DNA from: Lachnospiraceae bacterium C7
GTDB lineage: Bacteria > Bacillota > Clostridia > Lachnospirales > Lachnospiraceae
Reading direction: 5' to 3'
Assembly: GCA_900113385.1 (NCBI GenBank)
Contig: FOPE01000003.1
Location: forward strand, 57,997-121,996
DNA: 64,000 bases
The position numbers and the translations under genes are program-made. Of this stretch, positions 60,724 through 64,000 are shown in pieces (position 1 is the stretch's first letter; the number at the start of each line of letters is the position of its first letter). The notes under the pieces were generated by a model. That model was not told the origin of the DNA, made no database searches, and saw only the letters and a program-made list of their open reading frames with translations.

Positions 60724-60912
60724 ATGAATAAGAGAAAAGCAGTTCCTGATAAAAGTATTTGTGTTGCTTGTGGAGTTTGTGCACTACAGTGCCCAAGAAA
60801 AGCCATATCTATCCACAAAGGTTGTTTTGCTGTTGTGGATAATGAAAAGTGTGTAGGATGTGGATTGTGTAAAAAAGCATGTCCAGCAGATGCAATTGTG
60901 ATAGAAAGTTAG
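60724..60912 (+). CDS. Two-cluster ferredoxin (2[4Fe-4S])
   Basis: The 62-residue protein has two classical cluster motifs, CVACGVCALQCP and CVGCGLCKKACP, each ready to bind one [4Fe-4S] cluster. It carries electrons at low potential in the cytoplasm. It is 11 bp before a membrane protein with further cluster motifs and near a flavin disulfide reductase gene, so it may shuttle electrons within this redox cluster. Confidence 0.9.
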   Translation: MNKRKAVPDKSICVACGVCALQCPRKAISIHKGCFAVVDNEKCVGCGLCKKACPADAIVIES

Positions 60913-60923
60913 AGAGGTAAAAA

Positions 60924-61547
60924 ATGACAAATAAAAACATAAAGCAAAAAGAAACTAAAAGAAAAATTTTAAAACGTAAGAGGCCGTGGTATGAATATCT
61001 TTGGATTTGGTCCATTGTATATTTTGCCTTAGGTTTTTTTAATATTTTATTTGCATGGCTGGGAATGATTGATTTTATTTTGCCTTTGATATTTGCAGTG
61101 GCTGGAGGCAATAAGTGGTTTTGTAATCATATGTGCGGACGTGGACAGTTATTTTGGGTATTAGGAAGAAATCTAAAGTGTTCTAGAGGAAAAAGTGCTC
61201 CAAAATGGATGGCATCTAAATGGTTTAGATATGGTTTCTTAGCTTTTTTTATGACGATGTTTGGAAGCATGGTTTTTCAAACCTATCAAGTTTTTGCAGG
61301 AGCTGGAAGCTTAGGAAAAGCTATAAAACTATTTTGGACATTTAAAGTTCCATGGAAATGGGCGTATACAAATAGTGTTTTTCCTGATTGGGTAGCACAA
61401 TTTGGATTTGGTTTTTATAGTCTTATGCTTACATCAACTTTAATAGGACTCATAGTAATGGCCTTGTATAAAGAAAGAACATGGTGCACATTTTGCCCAA
61501 TGGGAACAATGACTCAAGGAATTTGTAAATTAAAAAACAAGGAATAA
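60924..61547 (+). CDS. NapH-like membrane iron-sulfur protein
   Basis: The 207-residue protein has about four membrane segments (for example WIWSIVYFALGFFNILFAWL) and two cysteine clusters: FCNHMCGRGQLFWVLGRNLK with a nearby CS, and CTFCPMGTMTQ near the C-terminus. This is the polyferredoxin-like Fer4_5/NapH layout, which passes electrons from quinol or flavin to soluble partners. It forms an operon with the ferredoxin gene. The exact partner is not known. Confidence 0.8.
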   Translation: MTNKNIKQKETKRKILKRKRPWYEYLWIWSIVYFALGFFNILFAWLGMIDFILPLIFAVAGGNKWFCNHMCGRGQLFWVLGRNLKCSRGKSAPKWMASKWFRYGFLAFFMTMFGSMVFQTYQVFAGAGSLGKAIKLFWTFKVPWKWAYTNSVFPDWVAQFGFGFYSLMLTSTLIGLIVMALYKERTWCTFCPMGTMTQGICKLKNKE

Positions 61548-61643
61548 ATACAGGTAAAAATAGGTATAAGAGTAAATACAAGAAAATGTAAGAAAAGATA
61601 CCAGTAGATATAGAAGAATATACATAAGAAAGAAGGAAAAAAC

Positions 61644-63311
61644 ATGAGTAAGACAATTATTATTGGAGGAGTGGCAGCCGGAGCCGGAACAGCGACAAGA
61701 TTAAGAAGACTAAAAGAGGAAGAAGACATTATTCTTTTTGAAAGAGGAGAGTATATATCTTATGCAAACTGTGGCCTTCCATATCATGTAGGTGACGTAA
61801 TAGATGATAGAGAAATGCTTTTAGTAACTAAGTTGCAGGTAATGAAATCTAGATATGGAATAGATGTTAGAAATAATAGTGAAGTTGTAAAAATAGATAG
61901 AGAAAATAAAAAAGTAACTGTACGAACAAAAGGTATAGAAAAAAAAGAATATGAAGAATCTTATGATAACCTTGTTATTGCAACAGGATCTTCACCAATC
62001 CGTCCTAGAATAGAGGGGATTGATTCAGAAAAAATAATGACGCTTTGGACAGTGCCTGATACAGATAAAATAGTAAATATTTTAAAAATGAAAAAAGCTA
62101 AGAAAGTTGCGGTAGTAGGTGGCGGATTTATAGGGATTGAAATGACAGAAAATCTCAAGAATGTAGGATTAGAGGTATCTTTAATAGAAGCAGCAGATCA
62201 AGTAATGGCACCAATGGATATTGAAATGGCCCAATTATTACACAAGAATATTAGAAAAAATCAAATTGATTTACATTTAGGAGATGGTGTAAGTAAATTT
62301 GTGGAAAACGAAAATAATATTACAGTAGAATTATCAAGCGGAAAAAAAATCACAGTAGATTTCGTAGTGTTATCTATCGGGGTTAGACCAAATAGTCAAT
62401 TAGCAAAGGAAGCAGGACTTGAAATAAATGAAAGAGGAGGAATCAAAGTTGATAATAATTTAAGAACTTCTGACAAAAATATTTATGCAGCAGGAGATGT
62501 TATAGAAGTAACAGATTTTATTTTTAAAGATAAAACAATGGTTCCTTTAGCAGGTCCAGCTAATAAGCAAGCAAGAATAGTTGCAGATAATATTGCGGGC
62601 ATTAAATCTACTTATAAAGGAACTCAAGGTTCATCAATTGCAAAAGTATTTGATTATGCCGCAGCATCAACTGGAGCAAATGAGAAGACATTGCAAAAGC
62701 GTGGATTAGTAAGAGATAAAGATTATAAGTCCATTATCATTACACAAAATTCCCATGCTGCATATTATCCAGGGGCAAAACCATTATTTTTAAAATTGAT
62801 CTTTTCAATGGACGGTAACAAAATTTTTGGAGCACAAATCATAGGAAATGAAATGGTAGATAAAAGAATTGATACAATAGCGACTGCAATAAGATTTAAT
62901 GCATCAGTATTTGATTTAACAGAACTAGAATTATCTTATGCACCACCGTTTTCTTCAGCAAAAGATCCTGTAAATATGGCAGGTTATGTTGCAGAAAATG
63001 TAATAAATGGTTATGAAGATATATGCGAATGGGATGAATTAGAAAAAAATCCAGAGGCTGTAATCCTAGATATAAGAGAAAAAAAGGAATTAGAAAAAGG
63101 CTTTAGATTTGAAGAAGGAATTAATATTCCATTAAGTAAATTACGAGAAGATTATAAAAAATTAGATAAAGAAAAAAACTATGTAGTTTTTTGTGGAATT
63201 GGAGTGCGTGCTTATAATGCCTCTAGAATTCTACAGCAAAAAGGATTTAAAAATGTAAAAATTTATCCAGCAGGATTAAGATTTTACAAAGAATTATATG
63301 GAAAAAATTAA
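61644..63311 (+). CDS. CoA-disulfide reductase with C-terminal rhodanese domain
   Basis: The 555-residue flavoprotein starts with the FAD-binding IIGGVAAGAGTATRLRRLKE. Active-site Cys43 lies in SYANCGLPY. The NAD(P)H-binding KVAVVGGGFIGIEM and a second FAD contact, KNIYAAGDVIEV, follow. The C-terminal rhodanese domain has AVILDIREKKE and the sulfur-carrying Cys517 in FCGIGVRAY. Such fusions reduce CoA disulfide, persulfides or polysulfide, matching the sulfide-producing CyuA nearby. AAGGAA precedes the ATG. A terminator overlapping the next gene ends it. Confidence 0.9.
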   Translation: MSKTIIIGGVAAGAGTATRLRRLKEEEDIILFERGEYISYANCGLPYHVGDVIDDREMLLVTKLQVMKSRYGIDVRNNSEVVKIDRENKKVTVRTKGIEKKEYEESYDNLVIATGSSPIRPRIEGIDSEKIMTLWTVPDTDKIVNILKMKKAKKVAVVGGGFIGIEMTENLKNVGLEVSLIEAADQVMAPMDIEMAQLLHKNIRKNQIDLHLGDGVSKFVENENNITVELSSGKKITVDFVVLSIGVRPNSQLAKEAGLEINERGGIKVDNNLRTSDKNIYAAGDVIEVTDFIFKDKTMVPLAGPANKQARIVADNIAGIKSTYKGTQGSSIAKVFDYAAASTGANEKTLQKRGLVRDKDYKSIIITQNSHAAYYPGAKPLFLKLIFSMDGNKIFGAQIIGNEMVDKRIDTIATAIRFNASVFDLTELELSYAPPFSSAKDPVNMAGYVAENVINGYEDICEWDELEKNPEAVILDIREKKELEKGFRFEEGINIPLSKLREDYKKLDKEKNYVVFCGIGVRAYNASRILQQKGFKNVKIYPAGLRFYKELYGKN

Positions 63312-63372
63312 TTGTATCAAAACAAATAGTTTAGTATAAAGCTAATCAGTTAAAAAATAAATTTAAAGAAAA

Positions 63373-63417
63373 GGGTGAAGAGAATCTAATTAAAGATTTT
63401 CTTCACCCCATTTTTTT
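63373..63417 (+). terminator. Terminator of the redox cluster
   Basis: GGGTGAAGAGAATCT (63373-63387) pairs with AGATTTTCTTCACCC (about 63394-63408) with one mismatch, then a T-run. It overlaps the last codons of the convergent HxlR gene. Confidence 0.75.
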
Positions 63418-63731
63418 AGTTCAAGAAGAATTGGAATCATAGTTTTAGCTTTAGGTGTTAAGGAATATTCAACACGAACGGGCATTTCGTCATATTGAGT
63501 TCTCTTAACAAGACCATCTTGTTCAAGTTCTTTTAGAGATTGAGAAAGCATAGTGTTAGTTATTTTATAAACGGATCGTTTTAAAGTACCGTATCGTACA
63601 ACTTCATTATTGTCTATAACACAAAGAATCATGATTTTCCATTTACCACCAATAATATTTAGAACTTTTTTCAAGCCACAACCATTTCCAGCAATATCTT
63701 CACATAAGGAGTTCTTTTCGTCTTTTTTCAT
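63390..63731 (-). CDS. HxlR-family winged-helix regulator
   Basis: The 113-residue protein shows the HxlR pattern: NIIGGKWKIMILCVIDNNEV, then YGTLKRSVYKITNTMLSQSL, then KELEQDGLVKRTQYDEMPVR and VEYSLTPKA. Two N-terminal cysteines (Cys10 and Cys18, SLCEDIAGNGC) lie where related regulators sense thiol or quinone stress. It converges on the CoA-disulfide reductase gene and may control that cluster. The start at 63731 on the reverse strand follows GAGGA. Confidence 0.88.
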   Translation of the reverse strand: MKKDEKNSLCEDIAGNGCGLKKVLNIIGGKWKIMILCVIDNNEVVRYGTLKRSVYKITNTMLSQSLKELEQDGLVKRTQYDEMPVRVEYSLTPKAKTMIPILLELKKWGEENL

Positions 63732-63789
63732 ATTTATCCTCGTATTATATAGTAGTAGTTTTTAGAGACCCTCTCCAAGGTCTTTATAA

Positions 63790-63964
63790 CTATTAAGTCA
63801 TAGTCTTTTCTTTACCTTTTCTATAGGTTCGACTATGATATTTAGGATGCTGTGGATCGGTTATTATTTCCTACCACTTGATGGTTTAAGAAAGGCTCCA
63901 ACCACAGTCTCTTTGTTCATTTGTTAATCAGTTAGATACCGCATGACGGTTTATTTAGAACGAG
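63790..63964 (-). ncRNA. Possible tracrRNA-like region beside a CRISPR repeat
   Basis: Read on the reverse strand, the bases after the repeat give GTTCTAAATAAACC then GTCATGCGGT: GTTCTAAA complements the first ten bases of the repeat, and ACCG-tcat-gCGGT makes a small nexus-like hairpin. Further on, CAAAGAGACTGTGGTT closely matches the reverse complement of the repeat middle, followed by TTTCTTAAACC and a second hairpin ACCA-tcaag-TGGT. These are traits of type II tracrRNA, but the order is unusual and no promoter or terminator is certain. Confidence 0.3.
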
Positions 63965-64000
63965 GTTACAATCGCAAAGAGCACCCTGTGGTTCTAAAAC
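63965..64000 (-). CRISPR. Candidate 36-bp type II CRISPR repeat at the window edge
   Basis: On the reverse strand the last 36 bases start GTTTTAGAACCACAGGGTGC and end TTGCGATTGTAAC. The GTTTTAGA start, the 36-bp length and the end in AAC match type II (Cas9) repeats. Only one copy is inside the window, so an array cannot be confirmed. It would extend to the right and be transcribed leftward, making this the terminal repeat. Confidence 0.4.

Overview
The window is AT-rich DNA from a Gram-positive anaerobe, most likely a Lachnospiraceae-type Clostridia. The evidence is strong AGGAGG ribosome binding sites, TTG/GTG starts, simple TTGACA/TATAAT promoters, and the families seen: a Tn1549-like conjugation module, a TAXI-TRAP transporter, a CyuA-like cysteine desulfidase and a CoA-disulfide reductase-rhodanese fusion. 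I did not recognise a specific species. No rRNA or tRNA gene was recognised.

Positions 1 to about 43.8 kb are most of an integrative and conjugative element (ICE) whose left end lies outside the window. It starts with the tail of a RepA-type initiator (3-461) and a ribbon-helix-helix protein behind a promoter with twin operators. The transfer operon follows: DUF5688, PcfB, VirD4, Maff2, VirB6-like, PrgI, VirB4, NlpC/P60 hydrolase, DUF4315, DUF4366, ArdC-type antirestriction protein, TopB, MobC and a MobP relaxase. About 150 bp of tandem hairpins after the relaxase gene are the best oriT candidate.

The cargo (19.0-37.6 kb) is a type 1 BREX phage-defence island: XRE regulator, brxA, brxB, brxC, pglX, pglZ and brxL. 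It carries two extra genes inside the operon, a small PUA/EVE-like protein between pglX and pglZ and a DUF2971 protein between pglZ and brxL. Two further candidate effectors follow: a GmrSD-like DUF262-DUF1524-DUF4357 nuclease and an ApeA-like HEPN protein with an R-x4-H site. The arrangement suggests layered defence: methylation-based discrimination, a modified-DNA restriction enzyme and an RNA-cutting abortive system.

The ICE right-end module (37.8-43.8 kb) has a tRNA-binding-domain gene, two XRE regulators, a zinc-ribbon protein, a sigma-like protein, an excisionase-like protein and a tyrosine integrase. A second, diverged tRNA-binding-domain gene follows the integrase, and the ICE junction probably lies just before it.

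From 44 kb on the DNA looks chromosomal with scars. An ABC transporter operon (44.6-46.8 kb) sits between two IS3-type ends, and the whole block appears to have split the terminator of the gene before it. Next come a GNAT enzyme, an esterase behind a structured leader, DUF1284, DUF3592, TAXI-TRAP transporter genes, a cytidylate-kinase-like gene, a CDP-glycerol-transferase-like gene, and a MATE exporter behind a leader RNA. These are followed by a broken HAD gene, a DnaQ-like protein lacking its first catalytic Asp, CyuA, and a redox cluster (ferredoxin, NapH-like protein, CoA-disulfide reductase, HxlR). The last 36 bases look like a type II CRISPR repeat, with possible tracrRNA sequence beside it.
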